Virus record (IMG/VR): IMGVR_UViG_3300034082_000085
Location: 1 to 35,488 of that record
Direction: 5' to 3' (one strand)
DNA from: a virus
Length of the DNA stretch: 35,488 nucleotides
The stretch's first letter is position 1. Each line of letters opens with the position of its first letter. The translations under genes and the position numbers were made by a program. Positions 21,953 to 28,633 of this stretch are shown here, in pieces. The notes under the pieces are model-generated. The model was not told the DNA's origin. It was given only the letters and a program-made list of their open reading frames with translations, and ran no database searches.

Positions 21953-22754
21953 GTTGGCTCTTTTCGCAGGTGCTGGTGGAGGAATACTTGGGGGCAAGTT
22001 GCTTGGATGGAGAACAGTCTGTGCAGTCGAGTGGGAGCCATACCCAGCAAGCGTACTGTGCGCCAGACAAAATGACGGCCTTCTCGAAAGTTTCCCGATT
22101 TGGGATGATGTACAAACCTTTGACGGAAAACCTTGGCGAGGAATTGTTGATGTCGTATCGGGTGGTTTTCCATGCCAAGACATCTCTGCCGCAGGCAAAG
22201 GAGCAGGGATTGACGGAGAGCGGTCAGGAATGTGGAAAGAAATGGCAAGGGTCATTTGCGAAGTACGACCAAAGTTCGTGTTCGTGGAAAACAGCCCAAT
22301 GCTCACTCATAGAGGACTTGACCGAGTTTTCGCAGACTTGGCCAACATGGGGTTCGATGCGGAATGGGGAGTGCTGGGAGCGTCAGACATCGGGGCTAAA
22401 CATCACCGAAAGAGAATTTGGATTGTTGCCCGACAACGAGAAGTTTTTCCATACCCCAACAACAGGCAGTTCAGGGGGCAGCAACAGCAGGAAAGCCATG
22501 CAGAAACGGGGGGTAATATGGCCAACACCGACAACACCATCGGGCGGGGGCAACGCTGGGGGTTCGGGAGCGACAAGAACAGCCAAAGCCAATGGAACTT
22601 ACATACCATCTTCAATCAACCCGAACCTTTACGAGTGGCTGATGGGGTGGCCGCAAGAGTGGACAGACTTAAAGCCCTTGGCAACGGACAAGTACCGCAA
22701 GTGGCTGCTGTTGCATGGCAATTATTAATGGAGAGATTAGATGAAAGAGTATGA
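21945..22754 (+). CDS. DNA (cytosine-5-)-methyltransferase, Dcm-type
   Basis: The protein has 269 residues from TTG at 21945, chosen because GGGGGG sits six bases upstream and the product begins MNELALFAGAGGG like relatives; a frame open to 21873 adds unrelated residues. Motif I is FAGAGG (7-12), motif IV is GGFPCQDIS with catalytic C77, motif VI is VENSP (E115), and motif VIII is AKHHRKRIWIVA. The C-terminal LKALGNGQVPQVAAVAW is motif X. Residues 170-225, where the target-recognition domain lies, are short and unusual. It methylates cytosine in DNA, probably to evade restriction. Almost the whole gene is also read in another frame (21949-22728). Confidence 0.9.
   Translation: MNELALFAGAGGGILGGKLLGWRTVCAVEWEPYPASVLCARQNDGLLESFPIWDDVQTFDGKPWRGIVDVVSGGFPCQDISAAGKGAGIDGERSGMWKEMARVICEVRPKFVFVENSPMLTHRGLDRVFADLANMGFDAEWGVLGASDIGAKHHRKRIWIVARQREVFPYPNNRQFRGQQQQESHAETGGNMANTDNTIGRGQRWGFGSDKNSQSQWNLHTIFNQPEPLRVADGVAARVDRLKALGNGQVPQVAAVAWQLLMERLDERV
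21949..22728 (+). CDS. Nested overlapping gene within the methylase gene
   Basis: The protein has 259 residues in the +1-shifted frame, entirely inside the methylase gene. It is not a random shadow. It contains SSCSWKTAQCSLIEDL, TEFSQTWPTWGSMRNGECW, WPTPTTPSGGG and NPNLYEWLMGWPQEWTDLKP. These match a conserved sequence I recall as the C-terminal half or companion of phage DNA methylases (pattern SSWKTAQ, F..TWPRWG.MR.G..W, WL MG.P.GWTDL). Its start at 21949 shares the G-rich ribosome site with the methylase. It may help target recognition, but its function is not established. Expression is predicted, not shown. Confidence 0.7.
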   Translation: MSWLFSQVLVEEYLGASCLDGEQSVQSSGSHTQQAYCAPDKMTAFSKVSRFGMMYKPLTENLGEELLMSYRVVFHAKTSLPQAKEQGLTESGQECGKKWQGSFAKYDQSSCSWKTAQCSLIEDLTEFSQTWPTWGSMRNGECWERQTSGLNITEREFGLLPDNEKFFHTPTTGSSGGSNSRKAMQKRGVIWPTPTTPSGGGNAGGSGATRTAKANGTYIPSSINPNLYEWLMGWPQEWTDLKPLATDKYRKWLLLHGNY

Positions 22755-23070
22755 CCCGCACGAAGCAATAGACTTTATATTCAAAACAGCACCGCAATAT
22801 GCTAAGGCAAGCGGTGAACTAGCCCAGCTTGAGAACTTTAGGCATAGTCTTAAAGCCATCAAGATGTCGCAGACCGAAGAACAATCGTTAGGGGCACAGG
22901 AACGGGAAGCCTATCGCAGTCCTGAATACCAAGACTTATGCAAAGCCATAGGGGTAGCGGTAGAGCAAAAAGAAGCCCTTAGATGGCAATTAGAAGCCGC
23001 TAAGATGCGTTTTGAAGCATGGCGTACCCAACAAGCTAATGACAGAAACTTAGAAAGGTTGACACGATGA
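22741..23070 (+). CDS. Conserved phage helical protein near recombination nucleases
   Basis: The protein has 109 residues; GGAGAG lies before the ATG, which overlaps the methylase end by 14 bases. It reads FKTAPQYAKASGELAQLENF, then SLGAQEREAYRSPEYQ and RWQLEAAKMRFEAWRTQQA. The QEREAY..P.Y and WRLxAA...WR patterns recur in a common helical phage family found near nucleases and recombinases. It is probably an accessory recombination or replication factor by context. No enzyme motif is present. It overlaps the next gene by ATGA. Confidence 0.72.
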   Translation: MKEYDPHEAIDFIFKTAPQYAKASGELAQLENFRHSLKAIKMSQTEEQSLGAQEREAYRSPEYQDLCKAIGVAVEQKEALRWQLEAAKMRFEAWRTQQANDRNLERLTR

Positions 23071-23234
23071 GAGGATTTGCAGAAGTATTCCTAGATTTAA
23101 CTCGCACCATTAAACGGGTGCATGAACTTAAACTTAAAAATGACCATACCGAAGCCTATTTGCTTAGTTGCGATATAACCGACTATGCCCAAGAACTAGA
23201 GGATGTACTGCAAAAAGATGCAAACATTCAATAA
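23067..23234 (+). CDS. Small helical protein (55 aa)
   Basis: The protein has 55 residues with an ATGA overlap to the previous gene. The sequence is helical (GFAEVFLDLTRTIKRVHEL, DYAQELEDVLQKD). Similar short proteins follow this helical family in other phages, as I recall. The function is unknown. Its 3' end overlaps the likely start of the following nuclease gene. Confidence 0.6.
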   Translation: MRGFAEVFLDLTRTIKRVHELKLKNDHTEAYLLSCDITDYAQELEDVLQKDANIQ

Positions 23235-23601
23235 GATAATGCGTAATGCCTACGCCACCCATATTGACTATGGTGCGTTCAAAGGCTTAATACCTACTAA
23301 CCAAAACTTTTGCCCCAGTAACATAGATGGGATTGCAGAGCGTAATGGTAAGTTTTTGGTGATGGAGTGGAAACGCCCCAATGAAAAGGTTAGCGAGGGT
23401 CAAAAACGCTTATTGCAAGCCTTTGCTAAAACCCCTAAATTTACAGTCGTTATTGTGCAAGGTAACACAGATGACCAGTTAGTTATAGAGAACTTTTGGC
23501 AAGTCCAACCCTTTGGATGCACTAAACTAGGCAACGGGGTTGACGAATTTAAGGCTTTCTATCTAATGTGGTACGACTACGCTAATGAACAAAAAGGATA
23601 A
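23218..23601 (+). CDS. PD-(D/E)XK nuclease-like phage protein
   Basis: The protein has 127 residues from ATG 23218; ATG 23203 and 23239 are alternatives and none has a strong site. The active-site pattern is CPSNIDGIAERNGKFLVMEWK, with D37, E50 and K52 placed as in PD-(D/E)XK enzymes, then SEGQKRLLQAFAKTPKFTVV, a helix and strand typical of the fold. I recall this family beside HNH and VRR-type genes in phages. It could be a junction or nicking nuclease. Substrate specificity is unknown. The next gene overlaps by 17 bases. Confidence 0.72.
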   Translation: MQTFNKIMRNAYATHIDYGAFKGLIPTNQNFCPSNIDGIAERNGKFLVMEWKRPNEKVSEGQKRLLQAFAKTPKFTVVIVQGNTDDQLVIENFWQVQPFGCTKLGNGVDEFKAFYLMWYDYANEQKG

Positions 23602-23857
23602 AAAACGCCATGACGATATTGCAAGACTTGGTTGCGTCTTATGCTACCACATGGGCTACCATGACACCCCCGCAGAGCTTCACCATGTCAGACGATTCGG
23701 TGGAAAGCGGTCAGAAGCACCAATACTTCCTTTATGTACCGAGCATCACAGAGGTGCTACAGGTGTGCATGGACTCGGAGCAAAGGCTTTCGAGAGATAC
23801 CACCAAATTGAGTTCGATACCTTACTAGGTATAGTCAAGGCTAGGCTACAACTCTAG
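23585..23857 (+). CDS. Ref-like HNH nuclease (P1 Ref family)
   Basis: The protein has 90 residues. Zinc/HNH residues are seen in CVLC (C17, C20), ELHHVR (H33, H34), PLCTEHH (C51, H54, H55) and RGATGVHGLGAKAFERYH. This arrangement matches the Ref family, named for the RecA-dependent nuclease of phage P1, and the HNH domain of DUF968-like proteins. It probably nicks DNA during RecA-driven recombination. It is convergent with the leftward SprT-like gene and overlaps it by 12 bases. Confidence 0.82.
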   Translation: MNKKDKKRHDDIARLGCVLCYHMGYHDTPAELHHVRRFGGKRSEAPILPLCTEHHRGATGVHGLGAKAFERYHQIEFDTLLGIVKARLQL

Positions 23858-24199
23858 CGGGTCAAAGCCAAATTCTTCTGCAACCATACGGCAACGCCTA
23901 CGAAATTCTTTGCCATGTGACATCCATTTATCGCCCTTTTGACGATAAAAACTCATATGGACGCATTCGTGGGCTAATGTTCTACAGATGGTGTCCCAAA
24001 ACGCACACCTAGCAGCCGAAATGGTGATGTAATGCTGGTAATCTTCTTCTGTGTCTAGCAAATAAGTTCCCATCGCATCTACATCTTGCGTTATCTCAAA
24101 TTTCACTTCTTGGGGCAAAGGCATATCCCACTTACTAAATGGGTAAGCACAGCAAAATGACCCGTATAAATTAGATAAGATTTCAGGCGTAATCTTCAT
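23846..24199 (-). CDS. SprT-like zinc metallopeptidase-fold protein
   Basis: The protein has 117 residues. The zinc motif is LAHECVHMSFY (HExxH), followed by WMSHGKEFRRRC and MVAEEFGFDPLEL, which fits the third ligand (H of SHGKEF) in SprT-like domains. SprT/Spartan-type proteins cleave DNA-protein crosslinks. In a phage it could clear proteins from DNA or process a host target. The gene overlaps the upstream phosphoesterase gene by ATGA, forming a leftward pair inside a rightward region. Confidence 0.8.
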   Translation of the reverse strand: MKITPEILSNLYGSFCCAYPFSKWDMPLPQEVKFEITQDVDAMGTYLLDTEEDYQHYITISAARCAFWDTICRTLAHECVHMSFYRQKGDKWMSHGKEFRRRCRMVAEEFGFDPLEL

Positions 24200-25227
24200 A
24201 CTTCTAATATTTCACCACGAAACTCTACCTCGTTTTCCCCACAAACTTGAATCATCTCAGGCATTAAAAGCCTACCACGCTCCCACGAAGCCATAACAAA
24301 CCCTTGTCGCCAATCCTTTGCGTTATCTTCTGTATAGCTAAAGCTATCCGCATTGATGTCGGCTAAAGTGCCTGTTTGTACACCCCAGTAAGTCTTTTGG
24401 TCAAAAGTTGATATAGGGCTTAGAGTTAAGACATGGGTATGCCCTGTAAATATATTACTAAAACTGGCTTGGACATTGTTATAACCTGCGTACCTACCGC
24501 CTTTATGCCTATGTTTAATTACAGTATCGTCATTGACCCAAAATGACCAACAAGTTTCCCAATGGGGGAAATGGTACTTTAAGTTAAAGCCATCCACCCC
24601 CGAAAACTCAGGGGCACGAGCCACCAAAGCCGACTCATAACGCATATCGTGATTACCTAGAGTCCAAATTAACCGACAGCCCGCAGGTCTAACCTTTTCA
24701 ATAGCATCTAAATGCGTCTTACAGTAGTTTAGTTCGTCTAATACGCTAGGTTGTCGGTCATAGTTAATCTTTGGGAATCGACTTAATACAGCCCCGTCAA
24801 ACGCATCTCCGTTACAGATAATAGCTTTGGGTTTGAAATGCTCAATAAATTTAATAAGGGCTTTAAACCCTGTTGTAGTGCAGTCGGTAAAGTGGGCATC
24901 CGAAAAGATAATGACTCGACCCTTTTCTAACTCCATACCCCGTCTAACGCTATGGGTGGCAGCATCTAGGCGTTCTTGTAGTAATTCTTGGCGTTTTGCC
25001 TTGTCAGCCCTAGCTCTCTCAATATAATCTTTGCTTTTTTCTTGTTTATAACTAAGGTCGGTTACAAGTTCTATGTTCTGCCTAATTTCTACTGACCGCC
25101 TACGATTCATAACGGCACGAACACCGATACCTAAATGTTCTGCTAATGCTGTAGGGCTAGGATATGCTCGCCATTTCTCTATAAATTCGTCATCACCAAT
25201 GTAATCACCATACTGATTTTTAGCCAT
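24196..25227 (-). CDS. Metallophosphoesterase (calcineurin-like) with N-terminal HTH-like segment
   Basis: The protein has 343 residues from ATG 25227 (MAKNQYGDYI); the frame is open ten codons further to 25257. The metal-binding motifs of calcineurin-like phosphoesterases are all present: DAH (110-112), GDAFDG (140-145), GNHD (191-194), KHRH (about 239) and GHTH (262-265). Residues 18-48 (KWRAYPSPTALAEHLGIGVR) look like a helix-turn-helix, and a coiled segment links it to the catalytic part. Such phage enzymes are often suspected to act on DNA ends or nucleotides. An HTH on the enzyme suggests DNA targeting. It is the first gene of the leftward pair. Confidence 0.85.
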   Translation of the reverse strand: MAKNQYGDYIGDDEFIEKWRAYPSPTALAEHLGIGVRAVMNRRRSVEIRQNIELVTDLSYKQEKSKDYIERARADKAKRQELLQERLDAATHSVRRGMELEKGRVIIFSDAHFTDCTTTGFKALIKFIEHFKPKAIICNGDAFDGAVLSRFPKINYDRQPSVLDELNYCKTHLDAIEKVRPAGCRLIWTLGNHDMRYESALVARAPEFSGVDGFNLKYHFPHWETCWSFWVNDDTVIKHRHKGGRYAGYNNVQASFSNIFTGHTHVLTLSPISTFDQKTYWGVQTGTLADINADSFSYTEDNAKDWRQGFVMASWERGRLLMPEMIQVCGENEVEFRGEILEV

Positions 25228-25260
25228 ATAAGACCCTAATCGTGATAAAGTTAGCATATC

Positions 25261-25278
25261 TTAACTGAATATTGTTAA
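25261..25278. promoter_or_regulatory. Inverted repeat between divergent genes
   Basis: TTAAC at 25261-25265 and GTTAA at 25274-25278 form an inverted repeat with an eight-base AT-rich centre. It lies in the short divergent gap between the phosphoesterase gene and the nuclease gene at 25285. Arm sequence and spacing differ from the TTAAG-N4-CTTAA operators. It may be a regulator site, but the length is small enough to occur by chance in AT-rich DNA. Confidence 0.3.
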
Positions 25279-25284
25279 AAAACA

Positions 25285-25578
25285 ATGGCATACGCCAAAA
25301 GAACCGATGCAAATCAAACAGAAATAGTAGAAACCCTCAGAAAAGCGGGGGCAGATGTCTATATTTTATCAATGGTAGGCAGAGGAATACCTGACCTGAT
25401 GGTGTGCTTTAACGGAGAAACTATCTTGATGGAAGTTAAGCGTGACGCTAAAGCTAAGTTCACCGCAGACCAACTTAAATTTATAGCCAACTGGAAGGGT
25501 GGGCCACTTAGTCGGGTAGATAGCCCTGAATCTGCTTTACGGGCAATAGGACTAATTCGTGTTAGTGAACAATCTTAA
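25285..25578 (+). CDS. VRR-NUC-like nuclease
   Basis: The protein has 97 residues. The catalytic pattern is MVGRGIPDLMVCFNGETILMEVKRD, with G-x-PD (P36, D37), E50 and K52, followed by KFTADQLKFIANWKGG. This matches small VRR-NUC domain proteins of phages, related to Holliday-junction-type PD-(D/E)XK nucleases. No ribosome site is evident before the ATG. It would act in recombination or genome maturation. It overlaps the next gene by 20 bases. Confidence 0.82.
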   Translation: MAYAKRTDANQTEIVETLRKAGADVYILSMVGRGIPDLMVCFNGETILMEVKRDAKAKFTADQLKFIANWKGGPLSRVDSPESALRAIGLIRVSEQS

Positions 25579-26239
25579 AGTCACCGAATACACCCAAGAC
25601 TATTATGACGAGCATAAAGACGCTGGTTTAGATTATCTTGGGCATGGTTACTGGCAAGAAGAATACGCCAAAATGGTTGTAGAAGCCTGTAAAACGCCTC
25701 GTGACGGCTTTGTTGTAGATGCTGGGTGTGCGTGTGGCTCTATCCTAAAAGGCTTTCAAAAGCTCAATATGCGTGTTTTAGGGGTAGATTTAAATGATGC
25801 CATGATTGGGTTAGGTCGTACCCATTTTGAGTATTACGCCAATGAATTGGTTTGTGGGTCTATTGCTGACACCCCCGCCCTAACAGAAAGCGTTGATTTG
25901 GTGCATACCGCCCAAGTTTTAGAGCATATTCCCGAAGAACAGATGGATGCCATTCTTCAAGAATTTTCAAGAATTATCAAGAAATCAGGGCGTTTGTTTA
26001 TTTGCTTAGATGCCGTCAAGGATGGGGAAACCAAAGAAATGTATATGGGCGACCCTACACATTGCAATATTCAGCCGATTGAATACTGGTATAGGCTATT
26101 CCAAAAGCATGGATTTATGTTTGATGTCGAGGCATATAACAAATTTGTTAGGTCTAAATACAAACCAACAGAGGATAAAGACGATAACTTTTTTAACGCC
26201 TACCCTTATTGGAGTGTATGGATTTTGCAAAAAACCTAA
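25559..26239 (+). CDS. SAM-dependent class I methyltransferase
   Basis: The protein has 226 residues from GTG 25559; GTG 25565 is an alternative. Motif I is FVVDAGCACGSILKGF (V53-G60 core), followed by an acidic strand end VLGVDLND, and post-I/IV region VDLVHTAQVLEHIP; SGRLFICLDAV is the motif V-VI strand. This is a methyltransferase type-11/12 fold usually acting on small molecules, proteins or sugars rather than DNA, as no NPPY or PC motif is present. The final 60 residues (PTHCNIQPIEYWYRLF) resemble capping domains of sugar or lipid methylases. Its role in the phage is unknown. Confidence 0.83.
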   Translation: MLVNNLKVTEYTQDYYDEHKDAGLDYLGHGYWQEEYAKMVVEACKTPRDGFVVDAGCACGSILKGFQKLNMRVLGVDLNDAMIGLGRTHFEYYANELVCGSIADTPALTESVDLVHTAQVLEHIPEEQMDAILQEFSRIIKKSGRLFICLDAVKDGETKEMYMGDPTHCNIQPIEYWYRLFQKHGFMFDVEAYNKFVRSKYKPTEDKDDNFFNAYPYWSVWILQKT

Positions 26240-26245
26240 TATAAT
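26240..26245 (+). promoter_or_regulatory. Possible promoter -10 element before the 26267 gene
   Basis: A perfect TATAAT lies 21 bases before the ATG at 26267. The best -35, TATGGA, is 17 bases upstream and weak. It falls in the only intergenic gap between the methyltransferase and the packaging/structural run. It could start transcription of that run, but AT-rich chance matches are common. Confidence 0.4.
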
Positions 26246-26266
26246 TGGGTATGTAAAGGAGATTCT

Positions 26267-26623
26267 ATGGAAAATTGTGCATTATTCGTAGCTACATTGC
26301 TACATTCTGCGACTAACACGCATTTCTTCCATTTCACAACGGATTCCTACTCACGCCACAAAGCGTTGCAAAAATACTACGAAGCTATTGTAGATTTAAC
26401 TGACAGCTTTGCTGAATCCCACGCTGGTATTTATGGTAAGTTCACCGCATTTCCAAATGTGTACCACCAACCTAAAGACCCTTTACGCTACATGGAATCT
26501 TTACAGAACTTTGTTAAAGAAGCCCGCCAAGATTTACCGCAAGACAGCGAACTACAGAACATTATTGATGAAATTGCCGACTTAATTAACACTACGACTT
26601 ATAAACTTAAATTCTTGAAATAA
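26267..26623 (+). CDS. Phage ferritin/Dps-like helical protein (DUF5856-type)
   Basis: The protein has 118 residues, with AAAGGAGATTCT before the ATG. The sequence FVATLLHSATNTHFFHFTT then SRHKALQKYYEAIVDLTDSF and ESHAGIYGKF follows the pattern of phage proteins annotated as DUF5856, whose helices and His/Glu placement recall Dps/ferritin-like bundles. H and E residues in the first two helices could bind metal. A role in protecting or handling DNA or iron is speculative. It begins the run of small genes before the terminase. Confidence 0.72.
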   Translation: MENCALFVATLLHSATNTHFFHFTTDSYSRHKALQKYYEAIVDLTDSFAESHAGIYGKFTAFPNVYHQPKDPLRYMESLQNFVKEARQDLPQDSELQNIIDEIADLINTTTYKLKFLK

Positions 26624-26634
26624 AAGGATAAATC

Positions 26635-26820
26635 ATGCCATTAGTCAAATCAGGTAGCAAAGAAGCGGTAGGCAAAAACATCAAAAAAGAGATGGAAGCT
26701 GGCAAACCGAAGAAACAAGCCGTAGCTATTGCTCTTGCAACTGAGCGTAAGTACGCCAAAGGCAACCGCAAGAATAAGCTAGAAGAAGCCTACGGCAAAT
26801 ACATTGAAAGCAAAGCATGA
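26635..26820 (+). CDS. Small basic phage protein (DUF6496-like)
   Basis: The protein has 61 residues, AAAAGGATAAATC before the ATG. It reads MPLVKSGSKEAVGKNIKKEM, then GKPKKQAVAIALATERKYAK. The GS...NI..EM..GKPKKQAVAIAL pattern is a widespread small phage family with no known function. The charge suggests nucleic acid contact. It overlaps the next start by ATGA. Confidence 0.75.
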   Translation: MPLVKSGSKEAVGKNIKKEMEAGKPKKQAVAIALATERKYAKGNRKNKLEEAYGKYIESKA

Positions 26821-27008
26821 AAGACGGACTATATGCCAATATTCACCGCAAACGGGCTAGGATTAAGGCGGGTTCAGGCGAAAAGATGAACAAGGTTGGT
26901 AGCAAAGATGCCCCTAGCAAACAAGACTTTATTGAGTCGGCTAAGACCGCAAAACCGCCCAAAAAGACTAGAAAACAAATGCTTACCGATAAGATGAAGG
27001 ATATGTAA
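26817..27008 (+). CDS. Small basic phage protein, conserved type
   Basis: The protein has 63 residues and is ATGA-coupled to the previous gene. The opening MKDGLYANIHRKRARIKAG followed by GEKMNKVGSKDAP is a recurrent motif of small proteins encoded before terminase genes. The rest is Lys-rich (KPPKKTRKQML). The function is unknown; possibly internal or DNA-bound. Its stop forms TAATG with the next gene. Confidence 0.75.
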   Translation: MKDGLYANIHRKRARIKAGSGEKMNKVGSKDAPSKQDFIESAKTAKPPKKTRKQMLTDKMKDM

Positions 27009-27154
27009 TGTTTAAAAAAGAAAAGATTAAACCTGAAAACTCTTTGTTGCAACCGCACAAACAGACCACGCTAGAAAAGAACGAAGATAAGCGTATGAAG
27101 CGTAAAGCAGAGCTATCTAAGCACTTTAACCAATTTGTTAAACAGATGGCATAA
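27008..27154 (+). CDS. Small basic protein (48 aa)
   Basis: The protein has 48 residues beginning in a TAATG overlap. It is Lys/Gln/Glu-rich and helical (MFKKEKIKPENSLLQPHKQ, KRKAELSKHFNQFVKQ). No family is recognised. It is the third of a consecutive set of small basic proteins, and its stop directly abuts the start of the ART-like gene at 27155. Confidence 0.62.
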   Translation: MFKKEKIKPENSLLQPHKQTTLEKNEDKRMKRKAELSKHFNQFVKQMA

Positions 27155-28315
27155 ATGGATAAATTAGCCGATTTGCTCCGTCAAGGTGCAGATAAGTTAG
27201 TTAATCTGCCAACTGAAGCACAACGCTTTGTGACTAATCCACAGGCGTTTGTTCAGCTTTTGACAGGCAAAAACGCATTACCTAAAGAAACTGGGTTTGC
27301 GGCAGGTGCTACAGGATTACCCGCTCAACAAGGCACAGTATTAGACCCCAACTACCAAGCTTATATGCAAGGCTACGAACAAGGTGAGCCATTTGGTTAT
27401 GCTGCTATGGCAACCCCCGCAGTAGTACCAGTTGCTAAAGCATTAGCCCCCAAAGCAGGGCAGATGGCTGAAAACTACATGGTAAATCAAGGTTTTATGC
27501 CAAGCATCGTTGCTTATCATGGCACACCCCATACCATTAAAGGCAAGTTTGACATAAGCAAAATAGGAACTGGCGAAGGAGCACAGGCTTATGGGCATGG
27601 TATGTATTTTGCTGAAGCCAAACCAGTAGCAATGGAATACGCAAAACAAAATCTCAAATACCCTAATACGCCATTAGGCGATGCACAGTTGTTTTTAAGG
27701 CAAAACTTGTTCGATTATGATGCCGCTAAAAAAGATGTGTTAAAAAATATTGATTCTTTGGAAAAATTTCAAAAAGGTAAATTTGGATATGAAGAATCTA
27801 AAGCTAAATATCAAGAAACGCTTAATTTGCTAAATAAAGGTAATGTGCCTAAGTTAGAAGGCAATTTATACAAAGTAGATATACCTGATGAATACATCCC
27901 TAATATGCTGGATTGGGATAAGCCATTGTTGCAACAAACACCGCAGGTACAAGAAGCACTTGCAAAACTAGGTATTAAAACTGACAAACAAAAATTAAGC
28001 CAATTTGATGATGCTTTACTTGACGCATTAATGAATGATGCTAGTAAACCTTTACCAAAACAACCAATTAATCCTAAAGGTCAAGACATATATCAAAAAT
28101 TTGTACAAGACAATCCACAACTGACATCACAAAAATTTAGTGAAGTAGGAATTAAAGGTATACGCTATAAGGATGCTATGTCTAGGGGTGCTGATGACGG
28201 CACATCTAACTTTGTAGTATTTGACCCTAGCAATGTAAAGATACTAGAACAAAACAGCAAGCCAATGACCCGTAAAGAAATTATTGAGCAAGAACTAAAA
28301 AAGGTAGTAGAATAA
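27155..28315 (+). CDS. ADP-ribosyltransferase-like protein (ART-PolyVal-type domain)
   Basis: The protein has 386 residues. After a 115-residue Ala/Gly-rich leader comes a catalytic-type region: VAYHGTPHTIKGKFDISKIG (H122, the YHGT motif) and GEGAQAYGHGMYFAEAKPVA (143-160). This matches the NAD-binding strand and turn of the ART-PolyVal families of phage polyvalent proteins. A C-terminal GIKGIRYKDAMSR and NFVVFDPSNVKILE closes the fold. The catalytic Glu is not certain. The product could be packaged and injected to modify host proteins early, as known for ART enzymes of T4-like phages, but this is inference. It is immediately before the terminase genes. Confidence 0.78.
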   Translation: MDKLADLLRQGADKLVNLPTEAQRFVTNPQAFVQLLTGKNALPKETGFAAGATGLPAQQGTVLDPNYQAYMQGYEQGEPFGYAAMATPAVVPVAKALAPKAGQMAENYMVNQGFMPSIVAYHGTPHTIKGKFDISKIGTGEGAQAYGHGMYFAEAKPVAMEYAKQNLKYPNTPLGDAQLFLRQNLFDYDAAKKDVLKNIDSLEKFQKGKFGYEESKAKYQETLNLLNKGNVPKLEGNLYKVDIPDEYIPNMLDWDKPLLQQTPQVQEALAKLGIKTDKQKLSQFDDALLDALMNDASKPLPKQPINPKGQDIYQKFVQDNPQLTSQKFSEVGIKGIRYKDAMSRGADDGTSNFVVFDPSNVKILEQNSKPMTRKEIIEQELKKVVE

Positions 28316-28345
28316 ACCCTAACTTAATCAATCACTTGGATAAGT

Positions 28346-28633
28346 ATGGAAAATAAACAATTAAGAAATATCAAAGGTGCTGGCAGACCTGCTGGTAGCC
28401 CTAATAAATCAACCGCATTGGCTAGAGAAGCCATAGCACGCTTTGTTGATGGTAATAGCCATAAGTTACAAGAGTGGCTAGTAGCGATTGCTGATGACCC
28501 CAAATATGGCCCTAAACACGCATTCGACTGCTTTATGCAAGTGGCTGAATACCATGTACCTAAACTAGCCCGTACTGAGCATACTGGTAGCGAAGATAAA
28601 CCCATCCGTTATGTGGTTACATGGAAGAAATAG
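28346..28633 (+). CDS. Terminase small subunit-like protein
   Basis: The protein has 95 residues. The motif GAGRPAGSPNKSTALAREAI at the N-terminus is a basic DNA-binding opening common in small terminase or DUF5681-like proteins. It continues PKYGPKHAFDCFMQVAEYHV and PKLARTEHTG, which I recall from the gene directly before large terminase genes of podoviruses. It overlaps the large subunit by 13 bases. It would recognise the packaging site. Confidence 0.78.
   Translation: MENKQLRNIKGAGRPAGSPNKSTALAREAIARFVDGNSHKLQEWLVAIADDPKYGPKHAFDCFMQVAEYHVPKLARTEHTGSEDKPIRYVVTWKK

Noticed and set aside
21884-22306. Three overlapping minus-strand frames opposite the methylase
   Set aside because: They have no ribosome site or recognisable motif and arise from the two plus-strand frames. 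The plus-strand nested frame was kept because it has family-like motifs.
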